Positions 38,401 through 47,802 of a stretch of DNA of 64,000 nucleotides are shown here, piece after piece (the first letter of the stretch is position 1; every line of letters begins with the position of its first letter). Below the pieces are notes generated by a model. That model worked only from the letters and a program-made list of their open reading frames with translations, was not told where the DNA came from and did not search any database. This DNA comes from Heliocidaris erythrogramma (Eukaryota > Echinodermata > Echinoidea > Camarodonta > Echinometridae), in contig CM046861.1 in the NCBI GenBank assembly GCA_025617745.1, forward strand, positions 13,292,516-13,356,515, written 5' to 3'. The position numbers and the translations under genes were made by a program.

Positions 38401-41400
38401 GCATTGAAGCGAGGCTTTACTGTTGAAAGATTTTACGTACAGCACAGAGTTTATGCCGCAAGATAGTTTACTGAGACTGAGTTCAGTGATTAAATGACTA
38501 CAATGCGCATAATCCTCAGTGACTAAAGGGTTAAACAAGTTACGTGTCATCCTAAACAGATGTGCGTGCGCGTACAAATTGGGGTCATATCATGGTCATT
38601 TTTACCATGTGCTAATTACGAACAGGCTTTTTGACAGGTTGATAATGTGAGTTGATGATTTGAATCCCAGGTTTCGTCATATATCCGGATGAGGATGATG
38701 AGGGGGGGGGGGGGGGGGGCGTTACAGGCAAGAAATAAGAAAAGGATTGGGGTCAACCTTGAAAGAGAGGGGCGAGTGTGAATGACGACAAGGAAAAATA
38801 AAATTAATGCACAATGCAACCACTTGCATACACTATGAACATGGCGAACAAAGAAGCGGACAAAATATACAGCTCCTCATTGTACCTTCCACAAAATGGT
38901 AGACAAAAGAACAACCCTTCATTGCTATTATGTAAAAACAGGTGTTACATGCATATTCGGCTGTTCTACTTATTTTACATAACAGCAAAGGGATGTTCTT
39001 TTCTCTACCAGAGCAATTGGGAGGGTACAATGAGGAGCTGTATATTTTGTCCGCTCTCTTTGTCATCGTGTTCATAGTGATACATACACAAAAATGTTAA
39101 TTAGAATGTTAAATTAATCTAATTAATGAGAATTCAATCCCAGGTGCTGTCATATCCGGCTAAAGATGACGGAAGAGGGAGTGTGACAAGCAAGAAAGGA
39201 GGAAAGGATGGGGGCAAGCCTGAAAAGAGAGGAGCTAGTGTCAACAAGGACAAGGCTAAAGATGCCAAGGTAATACAGCTTAGATTATTTCACTTCAGAA
39301 GCTTTGTGTTTGAGATGTGGAGTGTACCCCCGTATGACTGTTGGAATGATATATGAAATACTGAAAATCCTCTTCTTAACTCTTTCAGTGCCGATGGCAC
39401 GTATTGTGACAGATTTTCATTCACCAATTGCTCGACCACAGGAAAGGTATATGGTGGTCAATATACATACCAAAATTTTGAGCATAATTCAAGCATTCTG
39501 AATATATGATAATAAGTATATGCTACTATAGAAAATTCCAGAGAAAATTGCAGATTTTTAAAATGATATAACCTTATTTCAACATTAAACAGTAGTAAAC
39601 AAATGAGAAACCAGTCAATATAATTGACAAAAAAGAATCTCAAAATTAATGTAATTTGGAATAATTCTTGTGCATAAAGTTGGGTGAAGTAATAATGTTT
39701 GGTAGCATAAGAATTGGTAATAAATTCCCTACAAGTTTTGTACACAATATTTTGTGAAATAATAGATGGTTAATAAAGTGGAGACATTTGAAAAGTAAGC
39801 ATTGATTACATTCTGGTAAACTTTTGAAGAGAGCTAAACCCCTTGGCACAGTAAGAGTTATGGGGTACCAATCACCTCAAAAAATAGTTTGTGCACAGCT
39901 ACTGTAGTATGTATGTATGAATTACACCCGAAAATACTTTACCCGACATTCTCTAGGTTAATGGTGAAGGAGTATGATGAAAAATAAAGGATAGCATACA
40001 TTTACATGTAAAACCCTGTGCACCGAACCCAAGTAAGATTTAGGTTTTGTGTGCGCCCTTTGGTATGGTGAGACAACTAGTCTATTCATAAGTTGCTTTT
40101 ACATTTATTGAAAGTGTAGTTAAAGACCTCAGCCTGACCGAATTTTGAAATATACACTTTATTCATCCACGGGGAGCTATATATTTTCTGAACAAATTGA
40201 AACCAACTTCATGAGATTCCGTTTCCTGTGGAATGAGTAACAGCGTCCCGAATGTTGAGCCCCGGTGGTTTTTCTGACGAGGGCCCCGTCTCTGAGGAAC
40301 GCTACTTTGCGGGGGGTGAAAATTTGATGACGACATATTGTGTAGACGCACTCGGAGCTGTATACATGACATGTCGTCACACGTCTAGCGACCCCCTGCA
40401 GTTTCCTCTCTTGTTACGCAATAGGGAGGGGGCGGACCAAAAAAAATTATCTTTTTTATTTTTTATGGATAAACGGAGACGAAAATTTATGAATACCCAG
40501 GGTAATTATATTCTTTGTGTACTAAGCTTTACGTCAATATATGGTTGTTTTGGGTCAGGCTGAGGTCTTTAAACTTGAAATATCTCTATAGAAAATAACA
40601 ATACAAGTTCATATTTTGAATGTAGTATTGTGGCATGGACCCCTAACATACAGATAAAAATATTTGGGGGTGAGTGGTACGTCCCTTTTCAAAAGGTTTG
40701 TCCTACCGGTATCCTATTTCTCCTCGTCAGAGCCCCTTTTACAAACTCTTTTTCTGATGGCTCGGCAGCATGTATTTTATCACGAGGTATAAAAACTGCA
40801 ATGTTTAAAAAAAGAGGAAAAGTAATCAACAGTGTATACGTATTCTTATTCATCAAAATGGTTTAAAAATAATAACATTTTAAGGTTTGTGGGCTTTCAA
40901 AATCGATATGTATACCCCAGACTAACTTACCAGTATCTATTTTTATGACAAGCACCCTTTATAGTAGTTGGTAAACGGACATTTGCTCCACAATTTATTT
41001 TGTGAAAGAAAGATGTGAAGTTATTGCTTGGGACTTGGGTTTTGATAGAGCTTCAGGTTATGGATAGGGTGAGTGGTACTCATTTATAGTATTGGATCCA
41101 GGGTTAGGTTAATTTGAATAGTTTTACAAATTGACCATGGAACAATCGTTACCAAGAGCACTTGTCATACATTCCCTAGTCATCGTATTCATTTTATTCC
41201 ATTAACCCTTTCGAAACTACTGACCACATTTTGTGGTTTGGCTCAATAAGTTTTGATTCAGAGCCCTAAAAAATATACCAGATGCATGAGTAGAAAGAGC
41301 AAAAATTTCTGCACACACTGCCTCCATTTTTGTTGCATGACCATATTGCGTTTGATGCCAGGAATTTCAAAAAGAAGCATAAGCTTTAAAATTCTTAAAT

Positions 41401-44071
41401 TGGCAACACATTGAGTGGTCCAGAATCATTGTTTTTCATCAAAATTGGCAATTTTTACAACTTTTCGACAAAGTTTCTAACCATGTATGTTGCTTTCAAG
41501 AGATTACAATTTATTAGAACCATGTAGCCTTAAAAGAGAAATATTATTGCCAATTTGAAGAACAAAATGTGATCAATTTAGCCCTTATATAATTCCTGTC
41601 ATGAAAGGGTTAAATCCTGCCAATAACAACCCAAGCACCTGTCCTACAATCCCCTCGTCATCCTATTTTTTTTTTTCTTTCCAAAGTCTGCCAAAGATGA
41701 TGGCAAGAAGAAGAAAAAGAAAGAGCCTGAGATTGAGCTGACCCACATGCCAGCGGAGGTCACCATCCTAGGGTCACACCATCTAGAGATGGCCGAGATT
41801 GTCAACGGAGAGACGAAGATAGAAGAAGTGTGCATCTGTGGAGGTGGATCGCTGGATGCACAGCAGGAGAAAGGGAAAGAAGAGGAACCATCGGATGGAA
41901 AGAAGGTAGGAATCGATAGGAGGGCTGAAGGATTGACTAAGAGAGGATTTATTTATTTATTTTGTTTCACACTGGAAAATTGAGTTGTTTCTTCTTTACG
42001 AACAAGCTTTAGTAGAGGAGTCGTAGTCGAGTGGTTTAAGTAATTGACTGGAAATGCGAAGGTCGTGGTTCGATCCCTGGCACGGCACTTATGTCCTTGA
42101 TCAAGGCATTTTATCTACTCTCCACCTAGGTGTTAAGTGGGTACCCAGTAGGATGCAAAAGTCAATGTGCGTGCCGGTAAAAAGGTGACTGGCTGGAATA
42201 CTCCCCAGTGGGGTGGAGAAGGTGCATTGTGTGTGCGGGCAAAGCCTGAATCTGATAACCGGGGTAATAATATATTATGTAAAGCGCTTGGAAACATTGA
42301 AGATTATTAGCTATATGGGCTATTTTTACAGTGCAATTAAAATTCATATTTTGCGCGGTATGCAAATGGCCTAGTTCTGAGCGGTCATCATTCCCTGATA
42401 TTTTTCCCTCTTCCGGGTTTCACCATTCACTTTGTGTACAAAAAGTGCGGTCAACATTGAGCCGGATTAACATCCATCTTTTCTTGTCAGTGCGCTTTTA
42501 AAAAAGTGCATACGTGCAGTATTGTGTACGTATTAAAGTGTAGGCTTAAACAATGGATACTGGCTGTAACAATTTATGTCACAATTGCTTGGCCCAGATT
42601 ACATACCTGCATAAATAATCTGAAATCAGAGGGACTGACAGGCAAACAGACGGGTTTGTTTTAGCTACAAAATAGGCATATACATGATAACAATAATAAT
42701 ATTGGCTGGCTCTACTTTCGGGGAATATCGCAAATGTTGCCCTTAAAGGAACAATATTGCCCTCGTCTTCGACTCGGGGCATTATGATTCTGTTGCGGGC
42801 AACATATTCGATATCCCCCTCAAGGCCAGTCAATATTACATAATTCTTATTATTATTACGATTTTTGTTTGTTAAAAAAGCAAACATAGATTTCGAAATG
42901 ATCTTTACATTTTCTGTGTGCATTATAATGTGGTTGGCTTCTAACTTTCTAATGGAGTCTATTTTTTGTATCGTTTGTCTTTTCTGTGAAGGACAAAAAG
43001 AAGAAAGATGGAGGCGAATCAGCAAAAGCAAAGAAAGGAAAAGATGCAAAGCAAGACAAAGACAAAGGTAAGCCATTATTACTTGATTTTTGGCAGTTTT
43101 ACAAAGTATAATGCAATATATTTCCCTAAAATAGTTAGCTACAATTCTCTATTTCTGTCATGCTGTTCAAGTATATTAAGATTACTTTGGGGGATTTTAA
43201 AAATTCTATCCGTAGTATTTGTTTCACCAAATATGACATTGTTACCAAAAAAAAAAAAAAGAATAGTAGTAACAGTGATTGCAGCAGGTTGTTTCTAAGA
43301 ATTTCAAATATAAAGGAAAGGAGTGGGCCCTAAATCTATATCTTAATAAGGGGGTCACATGTGAACCATTCCATTCAGCAGTTGTAAAAAGGTTCTAAAT
43401 AGACATATACAGTAGATAGAAATATTGAAAATATCGCCTATTGCAAGCTTACTAAGTCAGAGGAAAGGCCAAATCGGATCCCAAGTCGTATTGATGTGGC
43501 CCTTGTTCTACATATAAGGCTGACAGCGCGCCAAAATCCTATGTTTAGTATTAATTTTATTGTTCAGAACCTGAAATATTATTTGTTAAAATGCCCATAC
43601 ATGTATTTAATGCTATTGTGATTTATTTCCAAAATCGGATCGCAGTCGACTCGTATATTGTGCGGTGAGCTTTAAAGTGGCAAAATGGCTTTCGTTCACT
43701 TTAATCATTCCCTGGGGTGCTGCTGAGGCCTATTTCTTTCACGCAGGTCTAAACGTAAACAATTTTCTGTTGAGAAACCTTTGTCCACGGTTATAAACCA
43801 ATCCATATGATTGTTTTCCCACCCAGGCAAGAAACCTGGCAAGGATGGCAAGAAGGACGGAGGAAAGGGTGGAAAGCGCCCCAATACGGGGGTCACCCTC
43901 GCAGGGGAGGACGAGGACGAGAAGCCCCAACCCCCTCCCCCGTTGTCTGTCACCGTGGAGCTGGAACTGGTTCATTGGAAGACGGCCCAAGAGTCCATCC
44001 CTAAGCTGGTCCCGCCTGCACCGCCAACGGTGCTCGAAGGTGACGAAGGGAAATCAGAGGTTCCCACATGA
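26458..44071 (+). CDS. LRRC43: Leucine-rich repeat-containing protein 43
   Basis: Exons: 26458-26580, 28703-28757, 29814-30007, 30837-30947, 31430-31563, 32723-32843, 33430-33547, 34693-34769, 35631-35783, 36207-36306, 37410-37654, 39144-39269, 41687-41905, 42992-43067, 43827-44071. All introns are GT-AG, and the total is 2097 nt (698 residues). Exon 1 has LCLDEFPCGTGSW, a hallmark of the LRRC43 N-terminus. Residues about 125-250 hold the leucine-rich repeats (LTELTLSANSL, VLELVANEISDL, LLSLDLSYNNL, LRNLVLVGNPLA). An LDDMQISADEKHHFKGL cap follows, then Glu- and Lys-rich linkers and a C-terminal VTVELELVHWKTAQ block. The human protein is somewhat shorter (about 656 residues). The molecular role is little known; expression in motile ciliated tissue suggests an axonemal function (inference). 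Introns are crowded with mobile elements and exon relics. Confidence 0.93.
26741..26933. repeat. CCCTAA telomere-type array inside inverted repeats
   Basis: About 120 bp of CCCTAA and variant units (CCTAAT, CCTAAA) lie at 26768-26888. They are enclosed by GGCATAATCGTGATATAGTC at 26741 and its imperfect complement ending GATAATGCC at 26933 (21 of 23 positions pair). The array sits in LRRC43 intron 1, about 160 bp after exon 1. A third related CACGATAATGCC segment occurs at 27908. It is either a mobile element that carries telomere-like repeats or an interstitial telomeric insertion. Confidence 0.75.
27050..27500. mobile_element. Mutator-like MITE with about 102-bp inverted arms
   Basis: The arms at 27050-27151 and 27399-27500 appear perfectly complementary and start TAGACCGAAATTTTCTGTC. 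The nonamer AGATCGAGC flanks the element at 27041-27049 and 27501-27509. Long inverted ends plus a 9-bp target duplication are typical of Mutator-like elements (established). The same ends occur in the 72-bp hairpin at 19407-19478. It lies in LRRC43 intron 1. Confidence 0.85.
28085..28265 (-). pseudogene. Inverted partial copy of LRRC43 exon 13
   Basis: The reverse complement of 28085-28189 matches the start of the LRRC43 exon at 41687-41905. It encodes KKKKKEPEIELTH and AEVTIL before losing frame. 28190-28265 matches the intron just upstream of that exon, including CCAATAACAACCCAAGCACC. The homology continues through the adjacent TTAA element (28268-28668, against 41206-41609). It lies in intron 1 in antisense orientation, is cut off in mid-exon and has a frame break, so it is a relic and not an alternative exon. 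Confidence 0.85.
28268..28668. mobile_element. TTAA element, CCCTTTC/GAAAGGG ends, copy 1
   Basis: TTAA at 28264-28267 and 28669-28672; ends CCCTTTCATGACAGG and TCTCGAAAGGG. Internally TTGTAAAAATTGCCAATTTT is characteristic. Copies lie at 41206-41609 (opposite orientation) and 45036-46051 (same orientation, interrupted). Copies 1 and 2 share flanking exon sequence on one side only, the CCCTTTCATG side. Confidence 0.8.
29032..29384. mobile_element. TTAA element with CAATCACC ends, uninterrupted copy
   Basis: TTAA at 29028-29031 and 29385-29388. The left end contains ACCAATCACC and the right end GGTGATTGAT. It lies in LRRC43 intron 2. Its internal site GTGTAATTAAACTTACAA at about 29272 is the intact counterpart of the insertion site of the nested element at 40124-40568. 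Non-coding. Confidence 0.75.
29607..29714 (+). pseudogene. Decayed tandem copy of LRRC43 exon 3
   Basis: The sequence aligns with the first half of the functional exon at 29814-30007, about 207 bp downstream (GACTGTGGAGCCTGGAAGGA against GACTATGGAGCCGGGAAGGA, then matches through GAGTAAGGAGGC). It contains an in-frame TAA and length changes and lacks a good donor. It is therefore a dead exon duplicate in LRRC43 intron 2. Confidence 0.8.
30036..30691. mobile_element. Element with TGACCCGACGCCTCAAAACC inverted ends
   Basis: The left end TGACCCGACGCCTCAAAACC pairs with the right end GGTTTTGAGGCGGCGGGTCA. ATTTG flanks both sides (30031-30035 and 30692-30696), a likely 5-bp target duplication. 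It is about 656 bp and non-coding, in LRRC43 intron 3. Confidence 0.75.
31584..31733. mobile_element. Fold-back MITE, GGGCCC ends
   Basis: Palindromic element running from GGCCCCATTTCATAAAG to GTGAAATTGGGCCC with the CTCTCAGCCAATCAAATG core of the family seen at 2719, 37674 and 47599. It lies just downstream of an LRRC43 exon donor, in intron 5. Confidence 0.7.
32085..33125 (-). repeat. Remnants of the CAATCACC element family
   Basis: Two truncated, inverted relatives of 29032-29384 lie at about 32085-32335 and 32985-33125. Both carry TTTTGTGTTATCCTTTATTT and a TAGAATGCC-GGTAAA block; the first ends in GGTGATTGGCTG. They flank the LRRC43 exon at 32723-32843. Confidence 0.6.
32405..32655 (+). 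mobile_element. tRNA-derived SINE
   Basis: Head with box A-like TAGTATAGTGGTTC and box B-like GGTTCGAATCT. The body shares TGGCAAGACATTTATCCA and TTTGCCACTCTCCACCCAGG with the other SINE copies. Plus orientation, in LRRC43 intron 5, about 70 bp upstream of the next exon. Confidence 0.75.
35009..35576. mobile_element. TTAA element with AATCCAAC ends
   Basis: TTAA at 35005-35008 and 35577-35580; left end AGGGCAATCCAACATT, right end AAGGTTGGAT. Internal arms pair (GAAATCGGACAAG at the left, CTTGTCCGATTTTG at the right). Related sequence occurs at 21530-22000. It lies in LRRC43 intron 8, ending 50 bp before an exon. Confidence 0.7.
36535..36750 (+). mobile_element. Degenerate tRNA-derived SINE
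   Basis: The box A region (GTGGTATAGTG) is still visible but box B is decayed. The body keeps GCCAAGACATTTATCTAG and CTCCACCCATATGGG as in the other SINEs. In LRRC43 intron 10. Confidence 0.6.
36752..36967. mobile_element. MITE with TACTGTAAAAGTGGAAATTT ends, CGCG-rich
   Basis: Left end TACTGTAAAAGTGG-AATTTTCGCG pairs with right end CGCGAAATATTCCACGTTTACAGTA (split for length). The interior is full of TTCGCGC motifs, unlike the surrounding AT-rich, CpG-poor sequence. Terminal TA fits a Tc1/mariner-type MITE. In LRRC43 intron 10. Confidence 0.75.
37674..37817. mobile_element. Fold-back MITE, GGGCCCC ends
   Basis: Palindrome from GGGCCCCATTTCATAAAAG to TTTTATGAAACAGGGCTC with GATTGGCTGAAGGCAAAT in the core. 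It begins 20 bp after the LRRC43 exon that ends at 37654, so it sits against a splice donor. Confidence 0.7.
38667..38800 (+). pseudogene. Decayed tandem copy of LRRC43 exon 12
   Basis: The sequence aligns with the acceptor region and body of the exon at 39144-39269: AATCCCAGGT, GTCATAT-ATCCGG, ACAGGCAAGAAA-AAG, GGGGTCAACCTTGAAAGAGA and ACGACAAGG. A run of about 18 G and frame breaks disrupt it. It lies about 477 bp upstream of the functional exon, with a fold-back element between them. Confidence 0.8.
38831..39079. mobile_element. Fold-back element with CACTATGAAC ends
   Basis: The arms CACTATGAACATGGCGAAC... and ...GTTCATAGTG pair over about 55 bp, including GCGGACAAAATATACAGCTC. It lies between the dead and the functional copy of LRRC43 exon 12. 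The open frames on both strands across it are products of the palindrome. Confidence 0.75.
39860..40683. mobile_element. CAATCACC-type element interrupted by another element
   Basis: The outer element matches 29032-29384: TACCAATCACCT near 39867, AAATATCTC-TATAGAA after 40577, and CCCCTAACATACAGA near 40640. It is split by the TTAA-flanked insertion 40124-40568. In LRRC43 intron 12. Confidence 0.75.
40124..40568. mobile_element. Nested TTAA element, AGACCTCAGCCTGACC ends
   Basis: Perfect 16-bp inverted ends AGACCTCAGCCTGACC / GGTCAGGCTGAGGTCT, with TTAA at 40120-40123 and 40569-40572. The empty site in the related element (about 29276-29283, GTAATTAAACTT) has a single TTAA, so the TTAA was duplicated on insertion. 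445 bp, non-coding. piggyBac-like or Kolobok-like MITE (inference). Confidence 0.85.
41206..41609. mobile_element. TTAA element, CCCTTTC/GAAAGGG ends, copy 2
   Basis: TTAA at 41202-41205 and 41610-41613. It is inverted relative to 28268-28668. The 77 bp that follow lead into LRRC43 exon 13, and that junction sequence is shared with the inverted relic at 28085-28265. Confidence 0.8.
42010..42310 (+). mobile_element. tRNA-derived SINE
   Basis: Head with GTAGTCGAGTGGTTTAAG (box A) and GGTTCGATCCC (box B), close to a tRNA-Leu/Ser-like head. The body contains ATCAAGGCATTTTATCTACT and CTCCACCTAGG, and the 3' end GTAAAGCGCTTGGAAACA. In LRRC43 intron 13. Confidence 0.75.
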
Positions 44072-44723
44072 GGATGACATTTTATGAGTCACTGCAGATA
44101 AACTGTTGAATAGATTTCTCAAGACTTTGCTTCATGAATGTGCATAGGTTGCTCTATTCTTCTATGGTACACAAGAGTAAGGAAGGAAAATCTGAGGTTC
44201 AACACAAGGATGACAATTTTTGACGGCTGATAAACTTTTTCTTCTGATTAAAAAAAACATTATCAGCATTTTGTATTCATGAATAAGGGTACGCTCGACT
44301 TACATGTAGGATTGTGGCTTTGCGTACAATATGACACAGGAATTTGAATTCAGTATTTTAAAGCATCATTTTACATGGGTAAGATCCAATAGCTTATCTG
44401 GGTGTGTTTTGGCAGGAATATTCAAATTTTATGTCATAACATGAAAAATATCCTTCCATGTGCATTTTTTAATGCTAACTAAAGTTTATTTCATTTATTT
44501 TCCTGGATGGAGTGAAATGGATTCTTGTTTTTTTAGAAATGAAAACTTTCTCTTTGTACTCTCAATTGAATTTTTTCCGTACCCCCTTTTCTTCCCATTA
44601 AAATATGTGTTTTTAATATACAGAGAAAAAAGTGGCAAAATTTGTTTTTTGAAGAGTATATTCTGATACGGGAATATATGGAAGCTTAGCCTTGTGTACT
44701 AGTTTTTGTTGATGAGACTGTTT

Positions 44724-44754
<31 letters not shown>

Positions 44755-45031
44755 GGGGTAAATTGATCTCTGGACCTTTCCTCGTGATACTATATTTAGT
44801 CTCATGTTGAAGAATGTATTATGTTTGCTTCATGATTGCTTTTGGAAGTTTGTAAATTATTTTGTAAGTATGTCAAATGTGATTTGATTTTTATTTCTGT
44901 AAATTAAATATAAATGCTATTTATAAAAGGTACTACTATCACACACTTCAGCCTTCCGTCTTTGAGTACTGTGTGTTACTTTCTAAAGAAATCTGTGTTA
45001 AAGTAAGTATAAACTCAAGTAAAGATCTTTG
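44072..45031. other. LRRC43 3' flank with a long G run
   Basis: Probably 3' untranslated region then intergenic DNA. ATTAAA hexamers occur at about 44247 and 44596, but no cleavage site can be fixed. A run of about 28 G lies at 44725-44752. No further gene seen. Confidence 0.45.
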
Positions 45032-45035
45032 TTAA

Positions 45036-46051
45036 CCCTTTCAGGACAGGAATTATTTAAGGGCTAAATTGATCACATTTCGTTCTTCAAATTGGCAACA
45101 CTAATATTTTTTTTCTTGCTACATGGTTCTAATAAGGTGTAATGTCTTTGAAAACAACATACAGGGCTACAAAGTTTGTTGCCAATTTAAGAATTTGAAA
45201 GTTTTTCATTTTTTAAATTCCTGGCATCAAACGCAATATGTATGGTCTTGCAACAAAAATGGACATACTATATGCAGATATTTTTGCTCTTTCCACTCAT
45301 GCATCTGGAATATTTTTATGCCTCCGCCCACCGAAGGTGGGTGCCGGAGGCATATGTTTTCGGGTTGTCCGTCCGTCTGTCCGTCCGTCCGTCCGTCCGC
45401 CCCACTTCTCGTTACCGCGATATCTCAAGAACTGTTTGAGGTAAGAACTTCAAACTTGGTATTAGTATGTATCCCTATACGAAGATGAACTGATTAGATT
45501 TTGGGGTAAGGAGGTCAAAGGTCAGAGGTCACAGAGGTCAATTTACATGAAATTGCATGAAATTACTGCTTTTTAGCCTCGTTACTGCAATATCTCAAGA
45601 ACTGTTTGAGGTAAGAACTTCAAACATGGTACTAGTATGTATCCCCATAGAAAGAGGAACTGATTAGATTTTGGGGTAGGTAGGTCAAAGCTCAGAGGTC
45701 ACAGAGGTCAATTTACATGAAATTACATGAAATTCTTGGTTTTTAGCACCGTTACCGCGATATCTCAAGAACTATTTGAGGTAAGAACTTCACCCTCGGT
45801 ACCAGTATGTATCCCCATAGAAATAGAAACTGATTAGATTTTGGGGTAAGTAGGTCAAAGGTCAGAGGTCACAGAGGTCAATTTACATGAAATTGCATGA
45901 AATTACTGGTTTTTAGCCTCGTAATCAAACATTTCTAGAACAGTTTGAGCCATCAACTGAATTTAGGCGGAGGCATATAGGAGACGCAGTCGTATTCATC
46001 TTGTTTACAGCTCTGATCAACCACAAAATGTGGTCAGTTGTCTTGAAAGGG
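45036..46051. mobile_element. TTAA element copy 3, split by a nested insertion
   Basis: TTAA at 45032-45035 and 46052-46055, with CCCTTTCAGGACAGG and CTTGAAAGGG ends. Comparison with 28268-28668 shows continuity up to ATCTGGAATATTTTT (about 45317), then 689 bp of foreign DNA, then ACAGCTCTGATC (from about 46007). Confidence 0.8.
45318..46006. mobile_element. Nested element: TCCG repeat and three 170-bp units
   Basis: It begins ATGCCTCCGCCCACCGAAGG and carries GGCGGAGGCAT near its right end (about 45966). After a (TCCG)n stretch (45369-45399) come three direct copies of a 170-bp unit, with anchors GATATCTCAAGAACT (or AATATCTC) at about 45420, 45590 and 45760. Each unit ends with clustered AGGTCA motifs at 45512-45540, 45682-45710 and 45852-45880. 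A partial fourth unit follows. Confidence 0.75.
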
Positions 46052-46120
46052 TTAAATACCTCTCCTATCTCAGCTAAGCTCAATATCATTTTCATAAAAA
46101 ATCTGTATATTATGGTATAG

Positions 46121-46243
46121 TACAGTGGGAGCTCGGTATAAGGAGTTCTGATATAACAAGTAATTTTGCAGGTCTTTATGTTTTGATATATCAAGGTAAT
46201 TTTCATGGTCCCAAGGACCTTGTTATAATGATTTTCCACTGTA
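46121..46243. mobile_element. Fold-back MITE, TACAGTGGGAGCTC family
   Basis: Left TACAGTGGGAGCTCGGTATAA, right TTATAATGATTTTCCACTGTA (imperfect). Same family as 12505-12683, including the shared GGTCC-AAGGACCTTG-TAT block. Confidence 0.6.
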
Positions 46244-47598
46244 CATGTATACAATCACATTAATGATTACTAAAATAATAACAAGGTAACCATATTTCAT
46301 TGCAAAATGAAATGATAATTTAATTATTAAACACAATGATCACCATAATGTACATAATTTATCTCCCATTCTGTACAAATATCAACATTCATAATTTAGA
46401 TTTTATACATTATGTACATTAATAAAAGTTTAAATCATTTTCATGAAGCATATATGCTACACACTTCTTCCAGTTATTGAATATTTCTTTTGTGCCATTT
46501 TTCCCTCCTAAAAATGCAAGCTTTATGCTCTTATTTTGAATACATTCAAAATATTCTTGAAAAATCGACTGCCTCAAAGAGGATTGAAATGAAAATATTT
46601 AAAATCTATCTACCAAGGTGATAACATCTGAAGACATGTACTGTAGAACTAATGTTAGAAACTTTCGCATACATGTACATCAAAAATTCACAAAACTCGC
46701 GCGAGATTTAGATTCATAAAAGTTTCATGCTGCAAAATAAATGAATCAGAACTAACACAATACTGAATTTTGCGATTCAGTTTTACAATATCAATTCACG
46801 CTGACTATTATATCGACTTCTTAACAAGATTCTCTTTCTGTCCAAGGGCTGAAAAGAGCTAAAACAGTTATATTTTACTCACAAAACGTTATCATTGCAA
46901 CTATCTTTTTAGGATAAACAGCAATAGACAAATAGCAAAGATTAAAATACTATAGAACAGCAATTCTAACCCATCTTTCACCAGCAAAAAAACCCCATGA
47001 CCAAATAATGCAGACGTTCAAAATAGTCTGAAAGCACATGTTCTAGTTTTTGACTGAGAAAGCTTTTATCAGTTCATAATGGTTGTGCTGTGTCACAAAC
47101 GGCTAACAGAAGCACTTTAGCATGACAAATATACAGCCCTGATATTTCTGATGGTTAAATCACTATGTTCGGACATAAGTGACCAGAAGTGAACGCTGGC
47201 TACTAGTTTTTAATATGACTAGTTTTTAATATTTACTAAAGGTACATGTACATGTATATGAACACCAACACAGGTTTTGGGCCTCAAATGCACCACTCTA
47301 AAAGCTAACATTATCGGGTGCTTGCTCGTAAAAGGAACTGAATATGAATACGGGTAAGTGGCAATTGTAAAGAGGACATACATAGTAATTATACATGAAT
47401 ACTGAATGAAGTAGAAACGGCAAGAATTTACTTCGTAGGCAGCAAAAATAACCTGTTTTGCCTTTTAAAAACAACATGGCAGTCTAAAAATCTAAGGTCT
47501 ATAAAAGAGCTAGCCTCATGAAGGATTAAGAATCAGTCTTGGGTTATCACATGAAATGTCCCAGTGTTGGAACATGCATGTAGGGGTGTTGCCCTTCA
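46244..47598. other. Intergenic, no gene seen
   Basis: AT-rich DNA between the convergent LRRC43 and TCTN2-like genes, presumably including 3' untranslated regions. No repeat termini or open frames worth calling were recognised. Confidence 0.45.
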
Positions 47599-47747
47599 GG
47601 ACCCTGTTTCATAAAACTTGGTATCAATAAAAACTGCCCCATTTCCATGACATGTTTGCTCTCAGCCAATCAATCAGATTCAAGGATTTCAGTAGCTTAC
47701 AATTATTGTAACTTGGTATTGATAACAAGTTTTATGAAACGGGGCCC
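47599..47747. mobile_element. Fold-back MITE, GGGCCC ends
   Basis: Palindrome from GACCCTGTTTCATAAAACTTG to CAAGTTTTATGAAACGGGGC with the CTCTCAGCCAATCAATCAG core. Fourth single copy of the CAATCAGATT family in the window. Confidence 0.75.
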
Positions 47748-47802
47748 AGAACCTTCATTATGAACGACAAGGCCAAGTGCCTGCAAACCAAGGTACCTCA
47801 TA

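Noticed and set aside
38833..39077. Overlapping frames of 80-87 codons on both strands
   Set aside because: They mirror each other because the region is a palindromic fold-back element.
42579..43076. 165-codon minus-strand frame overlapping an LRRC43 exon
   Set aside because: It is antisense to the validated exon 42992-43067, has no known motif, and lies mainly in an intron.
45123..45488. 121-codon frame with a Pro-Ser-Val-rich repeat
   Set aside because: It spans the junction of two nested elements and the (TCCG)n repeat, so the repeats explain it fully.
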